Of a DNA stretch of 64,000 bases, positions 1 through 8,530 are shown piece by piece; the stretch's first letter is position 1; every line of letters starts with the position of its first letter. The DNA lies in assembly GCA_963825565.1 (NCBI GenBank), contig CAWGTW010000010.1, positions 62,001-126,000 on the forward strand. Reading direction: 5' to 3'. A program made the translations under genes and the position numbers. This DNA is from JBFGCT01 sp963825565 (GTDB lineage: Bacteria; Actinomycetota; Acidimicrobiia; Acidimicrobiales; Ilumatobacteraceae). Below the pieces are notes generated by a model. The model was given only the letters and a program-made list of their open reading frames with translations, had not been told where the DNA came from and made no database searches.

Positions 1-319
1 CGTGGCGAGCGGTCGTCTCTTTCTTGTCGAGCCCCTCGAGCGCGCCGTAGTGGCGCTCGTTGAGCCGCCAGCTGCGATCGACCGGGAGCCAGATCTGGTC
101 CATCGCCGCCTGGGCGAGGTTCTGCGTGACCACCGCCCGCGTCTGCAGCGACGTGTGCGACGTGTCGAACACCAGGCCGGCCTCGCGCACCGTCTCGCCC
201 GCCGCGGTGGCCTCGGCGGCACCCTGCTCGGTCAGTGCCACGTCGTGCCAGCCGGTGAACAGGTTGAGCAGGTTCTACTCGGACTGGCCGTGGCGGAGGA
301 TGACGAGCGTTCCGGTCAT
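1..319 (-). pseudogene. gpmA: 2,3-bisphosphoglycerate-dependent phosphoglycerate mutase, 5' part, with in-frame amber codon
   Basis: Interconverts 3- and 2-phosphoglycerate in glycolysis. The minus strand begins ATG at 319 and reads MTGTLVILRHGQSE, the phosphohistidine RHG motif of the histidine phosphatase family. It then meets TAG at 277..275, exactly where the family has Trp (QSEWNL). After the stop the same frame continues perfectly (NLLNLFTGWHD, then SLQTRA, then WRLNERHYGALEG) to the window edge. A single C-to-T on the plus strand (TGG to TAG) explains the lesion. The rest of the gene lies outside the window. It is either a base-call error, a real nonsense mutation, or (least likely) a recoded codon. 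Identity is very sure; functional state is unknown. Confidence 0.85.
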
Positions 320-387
320 GGCACTGATGTTTGGGCCACCGTTGCGGTGACGCTGCGGAGTGGACGGCCAGGCCCGGCGGGCGGTCG

Positions 388-393
388 TAGTCT
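388..393 (+). promoter_or_regulatory. -10 element of leaderless type, M14 peptidase
   Basis: TAGTCT lies 7 nt before the GTG at 401, with no Shine-Dalgarno between. The TANNNT-N6/7-start arrangement recurs before many genes here and suggests transcription starting at the start codon. No clear -35 is seen. Confidence 0.5.
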
Positions 394-400
394 CTCGACG

Positions 401-2098
401 GTGAGCATCGCCGGATACGAGTTCGACCGGTTCCTGCGCTACGACGAACTCGTGGCGTGGCTCGACGCGCTCGCCGCCGACCATTCCGACCTGGTCTCGA
501 TCGAGGAGTACGGCCGATCTCACGAGGGTCGCCCGCTGCTGCTGGTGACCGTCACCGACCGCTCGACCGGACCCCATGACACCAAGCCCGCCCACTGGAT
601 CGACGCCTCGATCCACGCCGTCGAGTTGACCGCCACGGTCGCTGCCTGCCGCGTGGTGCAACGGCTGGTCGACGGCTACCGCGCCGGCGACGAGCGGTAC
701 GCCGCGGCGCTGCGCACGAGGACGTTCTACGTCGTGCCGAGGGTCAACCCCGACGGTGCGGAGTTGGCGCTCGCCGACCGGCCCCGCTTCCGCCGCTCGA
801 GCACCCGGCCGTGGCCCGGAGTCGACGGCAGCCGTCGCCCCGGTCTGGCGTACGAGGACATCGACGGTGACGGCCGGATCCTCCACATGCGGATCCTGGA
901 CCCCGATGGCGGGTGGACGCCCCATCCCGACGAGCCGCGACTGCTCGTCCCGGTGCCCCCGGCCGGCGTGCCAGCGGGCGCGCTCCGCTACACCGTCCTC
1001 GGCGAGGGGTCGGTCGTCGAGCACGACGGGTTCACGATCCCGACTCCGCAACCGGCGGAGGGGCTCGACCTCAACCGCAACTACCCGGCGGGTTGGGACC
1101 CGTCGGTCAAGGGTGCTGGCCCGCACCCGCTGTCGGAGCCGGAGATCGACGCCCTGGTCCGGGCGATCGTCGCCCGCCCGAACATCTGCGGCTCCAACTC
1201 GTTCCACACGAGCGGCGGGGTGCTGCTCCGACCGTCGTCGACCGTCGCCGACGCCGAACTGCCGCCGCGCGACGTGTGGGTGTGGACGCAGCTCGCCGCC
1301 GAGGGCACCGCGTTGACCGGCTACCCGTCGCACTCGCTGTACGAGGACTTCACGTTCGACCGCACCGACACGATGAGCGGTGCGAGCGACGACTGGGCCT
1401 ACGAGCACCTCGGCGTGTTCGCCTGGACGACCGAGTTCTGGGACGCCGTGCGGGCTGCGACCGGGGAGGCCCAGGGCACGCGCGTGTGGTTCACCGGCCC
1501 CACCGACGAGCAGGCGCTGGCCGTCCTCCGCTGGCTCGATGGCCAACCGGTGGGCGACGAGCGCACCGCCGGATTCGTCGATTGGTACCCGTACGATCAC
1601 CCGCAGCTCGGTCCGGTCGAGCTGGGCGGGTGGAACGATCTCTACACGTGGATCAACCCCCCGCCCCATCTCCTCGCGGCCGAGGTCGAGCCGCACGCCG
1701 ACTTCGCGCTGGCGCAGGCGTTCGCCGCACCGGCGGTGGCGATCCGCCGGTTCGCCGCGGACCGCTTGGGCGAGGAGACCTGGAGGATCGAGGTCGGGAT
1801 CGCGAACAACGGCTGGCTCCCGACCAACGTGTCCGACCGCGCCGTGCGCGCCGGCATCGCCCGACCGGTCATTGCCGAGCTGACCGGCGACGAGATCGAG
1901 GTGATCGACGGTCCCCCCCGCCGCGAGCTGGGCCAGCTCGCCGGCGCGTCGGCGAGCCGGCTGCCGAGCACGGGTGCCAGCCCACCCGAGCGGGCGCTGT
2001 GCGCCTGGGTCGTCAGGGCGGCGCCCGGTACGGTGGTCGACGTGGTCGTAGGGCACGACCGGGCGGGTCGCACCGAGGCAAGGCTGGCACTCGGGTGA
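401..2098 (+). CDS. M14 family zinc carboxypeptidase
   Basis: Predicted metallocarboxypeptidase of 565 aa. The zinc motif HxxE is visible as IHAVEL near residue 70, and the third ligand is probably the His of NSFHTSGG. NPDGAE and DLNRNYP are the conserved substrate-binding stretches, and TTEFWD carries the probable catalytic Glu. The C-terminal ~130 aa form a separate, probably beta-rich tail. No signal peptide is seen from the GTG start chosen here, which is supported by the -10 placed 7 nt upstream. The open frame extends further upstream, but there it overlaps gpmA on the other strand and is not protein-like. It is divergent from gpmA and lies 22 nt before cysD. Peptide substrate unknown. 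Confidence 0.85.
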   Translation: MSIAGYEFDRFLRYDELVAWLDALAADHSDLVSIEEYGRSHEGRPLLLVTVTDRSTGPHDTKPAHWIDASIHAVELTATVAACRVVQRLVDGYRAGDERYAAALRTRTFYVVPRVNPDGAELALADRPRFRRSSTRPWPGVDGSRRPGLAYEDIDGDGRILHMRILDPDGGWTPHPDEPRLLVPVPPAGVPAGALRYTVLGEGSVVEHDGFTIPTPQPAEGLDLNRNYPAGWDPSVKGAGPHPLSEPEIDALVRAIVARPNICGSNSFHTSGGVLLRPSSTVADAELPPRDVWVWTQLAAEGTALTGYPSHSLYEDFTFDRTDTMSGASDDWAYEHLGVFAWTTEFWDAVRAATGEAQGTRVWFTGPTDEQALAVLRWLDGQPVGDERTAGFVDWYPYDHPQLGPVELGGWNDLYTWINPPPHLLAAEVEPHADFALAQAFAAPAVAIRRFAADRLGEETWRIEVGIANNGWLPTNVSDRAVRAGIARPVIAELTGDEIEVIDGPPRRELGQLAGASASRLPSTGASPPERALCAWVVRAAPGTVVDVVVGHDRAGRTEARLALG

Positions 2099-2120
2099 TC
2101 GCCGATCGCAGGAGCCGGTC

Positions 2121-3029
2121 GTGACCGCGCCCGCGGTGCCGTCGACGACCTACCTCGAACACGAGGCGGTCACGATCATCCGCGAGGTCGTTGCCGAGTT
2201 CGAACGGCCAGTGCTGCTGTTCTCGGGCGGCAAGGACTCCGTCGTCATGCTGCACCTCGCCCGCCGGGCGTTCGCACCGTCGCCGATCCCGTTCCCGGTG
2301 ATGCACGTCGACACCGGGCACAACTTCGACGAGGTGATCGAGTTCCGCGACCGGACGATCGAGGAGTTCGGCGTCGAGCTGGTCGTCGCCTCGGTGCAGG
2401 ACTCGATCGACGCCGGGCGCGTTCGCGAGGACACGGGGTCGAGGCCGAGCCGAAACCAGCTCCAGACCGTCACGTTGCTCGACGCGATCGCCGAACACCG
2501 CTTCGACGCCGTGTTCGGCGGCGGGCGGCGGGACGAGGAGCGGGCGCGCGCCAAGGAGCGGGTCTACAGCCATCGCGACGAGTTCGGTCAGTGGGATCCG
2601 AAGAACCAGCGGCCCGAGCTGTGGCACCTCTACAACCCGCATCATCGGGCCGGCGAGCACGTCCGGGTGTTCCCGCTCTCCAACTGGACCGAACTCGACA
2701 TCTGGCGGTTCATCGAGGCGCGTGGCGTCGACCTGCCGGGCCTGTACTTCGCGCACCGCCGCCCGGTGTTCCGGCGCGACGGCATGCTGATGGCGGTCAA
2801 CCGGCACGTGGCGATGGGCGACGACGACGAGCCGTTCGAGGCGATGGTGAGGTTCCGCACGGTCGGCGACGCGACGTGCACCGCGGCGGTCGAGTCGGCG
2901 GCGACGACGATCGCCGACGTCGTCGCCGAGACCAGCGTCGCCCGGGTGACCGAGCGCGGCGCCACGCGCGCCGACGACCGGTTCTCCGAGGCGGGCATGG
3001 AAGACCGCAAGCGGACGGGGTACTTCTGA
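2121..3029 (+). CDS. cysD: Sulfate adenylyltransferase subunit 2
   Basis: Catalytic subunit of ATP sulfurylase, making adenosine phosphosulfate (APS) from sulfate and ATP in the cytoplasm together with CysN. The protein has 302 aa, the usual length. The PP-loop SGGKDSVVML lies near residue 34, followed by PVMHVDTGHNFDEV and FGGGRRDEERARAKER, all typical of CysD. It starts at GTG with AGGAG 7 nt upstream. Its TGA shares one base with the cysN ATG (TGATG), so the two subunits are translationally coupled. First gene of cysD-cysN-cysC. Confidence 0.96.
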   Translation: MTAPAVPSTTYLEHEAVTIIREVVAEFERPVLLFSGGKDSVVMLHLARRAFAPSPIPFPVMHVDTGHNFDEVIEFRDRTIEEFGVELVVASVQDSIDAGRVREDTGSRPSRNQLQTVTLLDAIAEHRFDAVFGGGRRDEERARAKERVYSHRDEFGQWDPKNQRPELWHLYNPHHRAGEHVRVFPLSNWTELDIWRFIEARGVDLPGLYFAHRRPVFRRDGMLMAVNRHVAMGDDDEPFEAMVRFRTVGDATCTAAVESAATTIADVVAETSVARVTERGATRADDRFSEAGMEDRKRTGYF

Positions 3030-4318
3030 TGACGGTCCGGCCGCCGGTCCAGCCGTTGCGCTTCGCCACCGTCGGGTCGGTCGACGACGGCAAGTCGACG
3101 CTGATCGGGCGGCTCCTCCACGACTCGAAGTCGATCTTCGAGGATCAGCTCGAGCACGTCGAGGCGGTGAGCAGGCGGCGGGGCAACGACTACGTCGACC
3201 TCGCACTGCTGACCGACGGGCTGCGCGCCGAGCGCGAGCAGGGGATCACGATCGACGTCGCGTACCGGTACTTCTCGACACCGAACCGCAGCTTCATCAT
3301 CGCCGACTGCCCCGGCCACATCCAGTACACGCGCAACATGGTCACCGGCGCCTCGAATTCCGATCTCGCCACGCTCTTGATCGACGCCCGGTACGGCGTC
3401 GTCGAGCAGACCCGCCGTCACAGCCTGCTCGTCTCGCTCCTCGGCGTCCCGCACCTGGTGATCGCGGTGAACAAGATGGACCTGGTCGGCTACAGCCGCT
3501 CCCGGTTCGACGAGATCCGCGAGCAGTTCACCGACTTCGCAGCCAAGCTCGACCTGCACGACGTGACCTTCATCCCGATCTCGGCGCTCGAGGGTGACAA
3601 CGTCGTCGGCCGCTCGGCGAACATGACCTGGTACGAGGGATCGACGTATCTCAACCACCTCGAGTCGGTGTACGTCGCCAGCGACGACAACCTGATCGAC
3701 GTGCGGTTCCCGGTGCAGTACGTGCTCCGCCCGCAGACGGCCGGCCATCGCGACTATCGGGGGTACGCCGGGACGGTGGCCGCCGGCACGCTCAAGCCCG
3801 GCGACGAGGTGGTCGTGCTCCCGTCCGGCCTGACGACGACGATCGAGTCGATCGACACGTTCGACTCGCTCACCGGCGGCCCGCCGATCTCCGAGGCGCG
3901 GCCGCCGATGGCGGTCGCGATCCGGCTCACCGACAACATCGACGTGTCGCGCGGCGACATGATCTGCCGGCCTCACAACCGGCCCGACGTCGTGCAGGAC
4001 ATCGAGGCGATGATCTGCTGGATGGACTCGACCGCACCGCTCCGTTCGCGCACGATCTACCGCCTCAAACACACGACGCGCAGCGTCCGGGCGATGGTGA
4101 CAGAACTGCGCTATCGCCTCGACATCAACACGATGCACCGTGACGAATCGGCGGACGGGCTCGAGCTGAACGAGATCGGCCGAGCCGTGCTCCGGGCGAC
4201 CGAGCCGATCTTCGTCGACGACTACCGCCGCAACCGGGCGACCGGCAGCTTCATCCTGATCGACGAATCGACCAACCACACCGTCGCGGGTGGGATGATC
4301 CGCGTCGCCAACGGCTGA
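3029..4318 (+). CDS. cysN: Sulfate adenylyltransferase subunit 1 (GTPase)
   Basis: GTPase subunit of ATP sulfurylase that couples GTP hydrolysis to APS formation by CysD. The 429-aa protein shows the elongation-factor-like GTPase motifs: G1 GSVDDGKST near residue 16, the switch region REQGITIDVAYRYF, G3 DCPGH and G4 NKMD. Two beta-barrel domains follow. There is no fused APS kinase domain at the C-terminus; kinase activity comes from the separate cysC 17 nt downstream. The ATG overlaps the cysD stop by one base. Confidence 0.96.
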   Translation: MTVRPPVQPLRFATVGSVDDGKSTLIGRLLHDSKSIFEDQLEHVEAVSRRRGNDYVDLALLTDGLRAEREQGITIDVAYRYFSTPNRSFIIADCPGHIQYTRNMVTGASNSDLATLLIDARYGVVEQTRRHSLLVSLLGVPHLVIAVNKMDLVGYSRSRFDEIREQFTDFAAKLDLHDVTFIPISALEGDNVVGRSANMTWYEGSTYLNHLESVYVASDDNLIDVRFPVQYVLRPQTAGHRDYRGYAGTVAAGTLKPGDEVVVLPSGLTTTIESIDTFDSLTGGPPISEARPPMAVAIRLTDNIDVSRGDMICRPHNRPDVVQDIEAMICWMDSTAPLRSRTIYRLKHTTRSVRAMVTELRYRLDINTMHRDESADGLELNEIGRAVLRATEPIFVDDYRRNRATGSFILIDESTNHTVAGGMIRVANG

Positions 4319-4335
4319 CGGGCCCACCGGACCCG

Positions 4336-4923
4336 ATGTCGACCAATCCCGACGCGATCGTCTGGCACGAGACTGCCGTCGCGCGTGCCGACCGGTGGTC
4401 GGCGCACGGGCTGCGCGGCGCGACGGTGTGGTTCACCGGCCTCTCGGCGTCGGGCAAGTCGACGGTCGCCAACGGTGTCGCCGCCGCGCTGCACCGGGCC
4501 GGCCGCCAGGCGTATGTGCTCGACGGCGACAACGTCCGGCACGGGCTGAACGCCGATCTCGGGTTCAGCGCGTCCGATCGTGGGGAGAACGTCCGGCGCA
4601 TCGGTGAGGTCGCCCGCCTGCTCGCCGACGCCGGGCTCGTCGTGCTCGCACCCGTGATCTCGCCGTATCGCGCAGGGCGTGAGGGGGTCCGGGAGGCGCA
4701 CGAGGCCGCCGGACTGGACTTCTTCGAGGTCTATGTCGCCACGCCGCTCGCCGTGTGCGAGGCCCGCGATCCGAAAGGGCTCTACGCCAGGGCGCGCGCC
4801 GGTGAGCTCTCCGGGATGACCGGTGTCGACGACCCGTACGAGGTCCCGCTCGCGCCCGACCTGGCGCTCACGCCCGCTCCGCTGCCCGAGCACGTCACCG
4901 CCGTGCTGGCACTTCTCACGTGA
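4336..4923 (+). CDS. cysC: Adenylyl-sulfate kinase
   Basis: Phosphorylates APS to PAPS, the activated sulfate donor. The 195-aa protein has Walker A GLSASGKST near residue 37, the APS-kinase signature LDGDNVRHGLN, the DRGENVRRIGEVA helix and VISPYRAGRE. A ~20-aa N-terminal extension (WHETAVARADRWS) precedes the core, as in stand-alone CysC proteins. It follows cysN by 17 nt and its TGA overlaps a possible ATG (4923) of the next frame. Whether PAPS feeds cysteine synthesis or sulfation cannot be read here, because no cysH lies in the window. Confidence 0.96.
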   Translation: MSTNPDAIVWHETAVARADRWSAHGLRGATVWFTGLSASGKSTVANGVAAALHRAGRQAYVLDGDNVRHGLNADLGFSASDRGENVRRIGEVARLLADAGLVVLAPVISPYRAGREGVREAHEAAGLDFFEVYVATPLAVCEARDPKGLYARARAGELSGMTGVDDPYEVPLAPDLALTPAPLPEHVTAVLALLT

Positions 4924-4976
4924 TGCACGACCGGTGGGGTCGCACTGGCCGTCCGCAGCGGGCAGACTTGCGGCTC

Positions 4977-6797
4977 GTGTCACGTTTCCGGTCCCGTCCA
5001 CCTCGTCGCGGCATCGCGTCTCGGCGAGCACTGCTCGCGTGTGCTGCGGCGCTGATCGTTGCCGGCTGTAGCGACGACGACGGCGGCGGCGCGCCGGCCG
5101 CCGCCGAGCGCCCGCCGGTCGGCACCGATCAGGCGACCGCGGCGACAGAGGCCGAGTCGGTGGCGAGCACCGAGTCGCCGACCGCGCCGGACGAGACCGC
5201 CGCTGGCCCGGTCGTGTCGGTTGCGCCCTCGCCCCATAGCACGATCACGGCGGCGCTGACCGTCGATGCCCCCGAACCGGTGCAGGTCGAGGTGACGGCG
5301 ACCTCCGGTGACCACGTCGTCGAGGTGCCCCGCACGGCGGCGCTCTCGAACACCCACCTGGTCCCGGTGGCGGGCATGCGCCCCGAGCGCGAGTACGCGC
5401 TCAAGGTCGAGTTGTTCGACGCCGGCGGCGCTTCGGTCGGCACCGAATCGGCCACGTTCACGACGGGCGCGCTGCCGGAGTGGTTCGCCGACTTCGACGT
5501 CGAGGTCGACCCCGCCCGCTCGTCGCCTGGCTACACGCTGATCGAGGCCAGCCAGGACCAGCCGCCGGACGCCTCCCCGTCGTCGCAGTACCTCGTCGCC
5601 CTTGACGGCGCCGGCGAGGTCGCGTGGTACTACCAGAACACCGGCGTGATCGGTGGCGTCGAGATGACCCCCGCCGGCACGTTGCTCTCGCACTACTGGC
5701 CGTTCGGCGTGCGCGAGATCGACCTGCTCGGCGACGTCGTCGGCAACTGGCAGTTCGAGCCGCTCGGTGGGGCGGAGCAGGCAGATGTGGTCGATCCCGA
5801 CCTCCTCGAACAGCAGTCGGATGCGCAGACCGGCAACGCGGGCGACCCCGACCCGCTCCCGGTCAGCGCCCCGTGGGTCAACCTGACGTCGTTCCATCAC
5901 GAGGCCTGGCCGATGCCGGACGGCAACATCTTGGTGATGGCGACGACCACCCACGACCTGACGCCGGAGCAGCGCGAGACGTTCTGCCCCGGCGACCCCG
6001 AGCCGTTCGGTGTCGTCTCCGACGTGATCGTCGAGTTCGAGCCGAGCGGGCAGGTCGTGCGGACGTGGGACCTGTGGGATGCGATCGACATCGACGCCGT
6101 CCCGGGCAGCAGCCTGTGCGACGCGACCGGCATCTTCGCCGGCGAGGGGCTGCGGGACTGGACCCACGGCAACGCCGCGGTCTACGACGAGGCGCGCGAC
6201 GCGGTGATCGTCTCGTCGCGGCACACCGACCAGATCGTCGCCTTCGATCACCTCGACGACGAGGGTCCGCAGACCGCGGTTCGCTGGGTCTTCGGCGAGG
6301 CGGGCACGATCCCGCTGACCGGTGATGCGCCGTACCATCAGCACGCGGTCGAGGTGCAACCCGACGGGTCGATCCTCCTGTACGACAACGGCAACGGCCG
6401 ACCGGGGACCGCACCGGGCGACCCGGAGAACCCGACCTACAGCCGGGCGGTGCGCTATGCGGTCGACGACTCGTCGGACGACCCGACCGACTGGAGCGTG
6501 ACCCAGATCTGGGAGCACCGGACGACCGACATCGACGGCTCGGTCCTCTACGCCCGGTTCCTCGGCGATGCCGACCGGGTGGACAACGGCAACGTGCTGA
6601 TCACCCACGGCGGCATCGATCCCGACCAAGGGTTCCTCCACGCGCTGATCATCGAGGTCGTGCCGGATGGATCGGTCGGTGGCGAGGTCGTCTGGCGACT
6701 CGAACTCGGCACCGCCGATGATCCGTACACCGTCTACCGATCCGAGCGAGTGCCCTCCCTCTACGCCGGACCGGCCTGGGTCCCGCGGGGAGGCTGA
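4977..6797 (+). CDS. Arylsulfotransferase (ASST)-like lipoprotein
   Basis: Predicted surface lipoprotein of 606 aa. The signal peptide has an Arg-rich n-region, the hydrophobic stretch LLACAAALIVAGC and a lipobox Cys. Asp- and Thr/Ala-rich linker follows, then a small beta domain (about residues 75-170). The rest is an ASST-type beta-propeller with DWTHGNAAVY, SSRHTDQIVAFD and YHQHAVEVQPDG...LYDNGNGR, which are family hallmarks. ASST enzymes move sulfate between aryl sulfates and phenols through a His intermediate; the exact catalytic His was not assigned. The GTG at 4977 gives a normal signal peptide; upstream starts at 4920 or 4923 would overlap the cysC stop. The position directly after cysDNC suggests a sulfur-linked role. 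Confidence 0.8.
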   Translation: MSRFRSRPPRRGIASRRALLACAAALIVAGCSDDDGGGAPAAAERPPVGTDQATAATEAESVASTESPTAPDETAAGPVVSVAPSPHSTITAALTVDAPEPVQVEVTATSGDHVVEVPRTAALSNTHLVPVAGMRPEREYALKVELFDAGGASVGTESATFTTGALPEWFADFDVEVDPARSSPGYTLIEASQDQPPDASPSSQYLVALDGAGEVAWYYQNTGVIGGVEMTPAGTLLSHYWPFGVREIDLLGDVVGNWQFEPLGGAEQADVVDPDLLEQQSDAQTGNAGDPDPLPVSAPWVNLTSFHHEAWPMPDGNILVMATTTHDLTPEQRETFCPGDPEPFGVVSDVIVEFEPSGQVVRTWDLWDAIDIDAVPGSSLCDATGIFAGEGLRDWTHGNAAVYDEARDAVIVSSRHTDQIVAFDHLDDEGPQTAVRWVFGEAGTIPLTGDAPYHQHAVEVQPDGSILLYDNGNGRPGTAPGDPENPTYSRAVRYAVDDSSDDPTDWSVTQIWEHRTTDIDGSVLYARFLGDADRVDNGNVLITHGGIDPDQGFLHALIIEVVPDGSVGGEVVWRLELGTADDPYTVYRSERVPSLYAGPAWVPRGG

Positions 6798-6807
6798 TCG
6801 ATCGACG

Positions 6808-7263
6808 TCAACGGTCGAGGTAGCGCTTGAAGCCGCGGTGGGTCGCCACGAAGTCGTGTGATTCGTAGAACCGGTGCTCGTCGGTGCGCACGTCGTTGCT
6901 GGTGAGCTGGATCCGGTAGCACCCGAGTTCGCGGGCCCGGCGGACGGCGTAGGTGATCAGCCGCGAACCGATGCCTCGGCCGCGCATCCCGTCGGCGACG
7001 TGCATCGACTCGATCTCCGCGCAACGCCCGCCGCGGTGCTGGAAGTGGCGGAACGTGAACAGCTGCAGCATCCCGACGACACGCCCGCCGAGCTCGGCGA
7101 CGAGCAGGTAGCTGTCGTCGCGTGCGTCGATCTCGCGGATCGCGGCGAGGTAGTCGGCAGCGTACGCCGGCCCGTCGAAGTCGCCGCCGAGCCGGCCTCC
7201 GACGAGCAACCCGACGAGGTCGTCGAGGTCGGTGACGAGCGCGTCGCGCAGGTAGAGCTGCAT
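6808..7263 (-). CDS. GNAT family N-acetyltransferase
   Basis: Single-domain acetyltransferase of 151 aa. It begins LRDALVTDLDDLVGLL and has the central strand GRVVGMLQLFTFRHF, then IESMHVADGMRGRGIGSRL, which contains the acetyl-CoA-binding Q/RxxGxG/A loop. The end FYESHDFVATHRGFKRYL is typical of the fold's last strands. It converges on the arylsulfotransferase gene with 10 nt between stops. Its promoter shares the 233-nt region before the secreted-protein cassette. Substrate unknown; amino-acid or peptide N-acetylation are common guesses without direct support here. Confidence 0.85.
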   Translation of the reverse strand: MQLYLRDALVTDLDDLVGLLVGGRLGGDFDGPAYAADYLAAIREIDARDDSYLLVAELGGRVVGMLQLFTFRHFQHRGGRCAEIESMHVADGMRGRGIGSRLITYAVRRARELGCYRIQLTSNDVRTDEHRFYESHDFVATHRGFKRYLDR

Positions 7264-7496
7264 GCTCCTGGATCATGACACGCACCGGCCGGCGTGCGGC
7301 GTGATGACCGCGTCGAGGCGGACCGAGGACGGTCAGGGTCGTCACGCACCACGGTTCCACCGCCACCGACCGGCAGATTCCGTGTCCGGAACAGGCAGGC
7401 GATGGCCGGTCCTGGCAGGGACAGGCAGCGGATCGGTCCCCATACTCGACCCCATCGAACTCCACTCGGAGTCGAACAACCACGAAGGGAAGTGAT
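7264..7496 (+). promoter_or_regulatory. Divergent control region with inverted repeat before secreted-protein cassette
   Basis: This non-coding region separates the GNAT gene from the cassette. A -10-like CATACT lies at 7441-7446. An inverted repeat ACTCC-actc-GGAGT lies at 7459-7472, between the -10 and a GAAGGGA Shine-Dalgarno (about 7484-7490). Two loosely repeated blocks (AACAGGCAGG near 7390, GACAGGCAGC near 7420) lie upstream. It could be an operator for the LuxR-type regulator at the far end of the cassette, or a 5' UTR hairpin. Regulator binding is inference. Confidence 0.4.
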
Positions 7497-7922
7497 ATGA
7501 CACGAATCAAGGGGTTGCTCGTTGCCATCGCCGTCACCGCGGCGATGACGGCGGGCGTCGGAGCCGGCACCGCGAGTGCCAGCGCCGATGGATGCACCTC
7601 GGCGCCGGGCGGACTCGGCGCACTCAACTGCATCTACGTCAACGGCTCGTCGGATCTCGTCAACTACTCCGACAGCATCTACAACAGCGGCGTCAACCCG
7701 TCGAACGTCTGTAACCCACAGGGGAAGTGGAAGTACAAGAAGCTCAACACGACGGCCTACGCCTACAAGTACGTCTCTGCGAGCACCTGTGGTCTGTGGC
7801 GCGGCTACGTGACGTGGAACAGCCCGGGCCGGATGGTCAACCAAAGCCAATTCTGCGCCACGCAGAAGAACTCGGTCATCTCGTCGTACGCCAACTACGC
7901 CTGCATCACCATCAAGAAGTGA
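7497..7922 (+). CDS. Small secreted six-cysteine protein
   Basis: A 141-aa protein with a clear signal peptide (basic MTRIK, then a hydrophobic core) and a probable cleavage site after ASASA, near residue 31. The mature ~110 aa contain six Cys (DGC, LNC, NVC, STC, QFC, YAC), enough for three disulfides, and are rich in Asn, Tyr, Ser and Lys, unlike neighbouring proteins. The chain ends in ITIKK. No family is recognised. The ATG has GAAGGGA upstream. It heads an apparent operon with a lipoprotein, a periplasmic-adaptor-like protein and an ABC transporter. A bacteriocin or other secreted effector is possible (inference only). Confidence 0.75.
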   Translation: MTRIKGLLVAIAVTAAMTAGVGAGTASASADGCTSAPGGLGALNCIYVNGSSDLVNYSDSIYNSGVNPSNVCNPQGKWKYKKLNTTAYAYKYVSASTCGLWRGYVTWNSPGRMVNQSQFCATQKNSVISSYANYACITIKK

Positions 7923-7933
7923 ACGGAACGCGA

Positions 7934-8530
7934 GTGACCACGACCAGCCAGTACGTCTCGGCAGTGGCGCTCGCGACTCTTGCCGCCGCATCCCTGGTGG
8001 GATGCGGCGGCAAGTCGTCGCCGGCCTCCCAGCCGGTCACGACGATCTCGGACTACGCGAGCACCGTCCTCGCCGACGGCACGGTGACCCGGACCGAGAT
8101 CGAGGCCGCCCGCGCCGACACGCTCGGTTGCCTCTCTGCGGAGGGCTTCTCCGCGACCTTCACCGCGCGCGACGAGCGCGTCAGCAACCTCGAGGTCGAC
8201 AGCGGGTCGCCGGCGCCCGGCGAGTCAGACAGCGAGTTCGAGCAGCGCTTCGACCAGACGATCGCCGAGTGCACGAGCACCTACCTGACGGCGATCGACG
8301 TCGCCTGGCTGCGGGCGACGGCGCCGAGCGAGGAAGAGCGGCTGGCCGCGTTCAACACGCTGCAACAGTGCATCGAGCCGTACGACGTCGTCGTCGCTGG
8401 TACCGACGCCAAGGACCTCGTCGATCTCCTGGAGCGGATCGACAGCGCGACCACACCGGCGGACCAGCGGACGGCGCTCGCCGAGTGCTACGGCACGTAC
8501 TCGCTGGCCACGGCCACGGGCGAGGGATGA
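7934..8530 (+). CDS. Putative lipoprotein of secreted-protein/ABC cassette
   Basis: A 198-aa protein starting at GTG 7934, 11 nt after the previous stop. The N-terminus has a short hydrophobic run ending in a lipobox (AASLVGC), so it is probably membrane-anchored by lipid. The mature part is acidic and mostly helical, with four further Cys (TLGCLS, AECTS, QQCIE, AECYG) spaced so that disulfides are possible. No known domain is recognised. Its stop overlaps the next ATG (ATGA). Roles could include cargo binding, immunity or chaperoning of the exported protein, but nothing in the sequence decides between these. Confidence 0.7.
   Translation: MTTTSQYVSAVALATLAAASLVGCGGKSSPASQPVTTISDYASTVLADGTVTRTEIEAARADTLGCLSAEGFSATFTARDERVSNLEVDSGSPAPGESDSEFEQRFDQTIAECTSTYLTAIDVAWLRATAPSEEERLAAFNTLQQCIEPYDVVVAGTDAKDLVDLLERIDSATTPADQRTALAECYGTYSLATATGEG

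Noticed and set aside
2..400. Upstream extension of the M14 peptidase frame
   Set aside because: It overlaps gpmA on the other strand and has no protein-like features; GTG 401 has its own -10.
4920..4976. Longer start for the arylsulfotransferase-like protein
   Set aside because: It would give a ~50-residue signal region and overlap the cysC stop; GTG 4977 gives a normal lipoprotein signal, though the longer start is not excluded.
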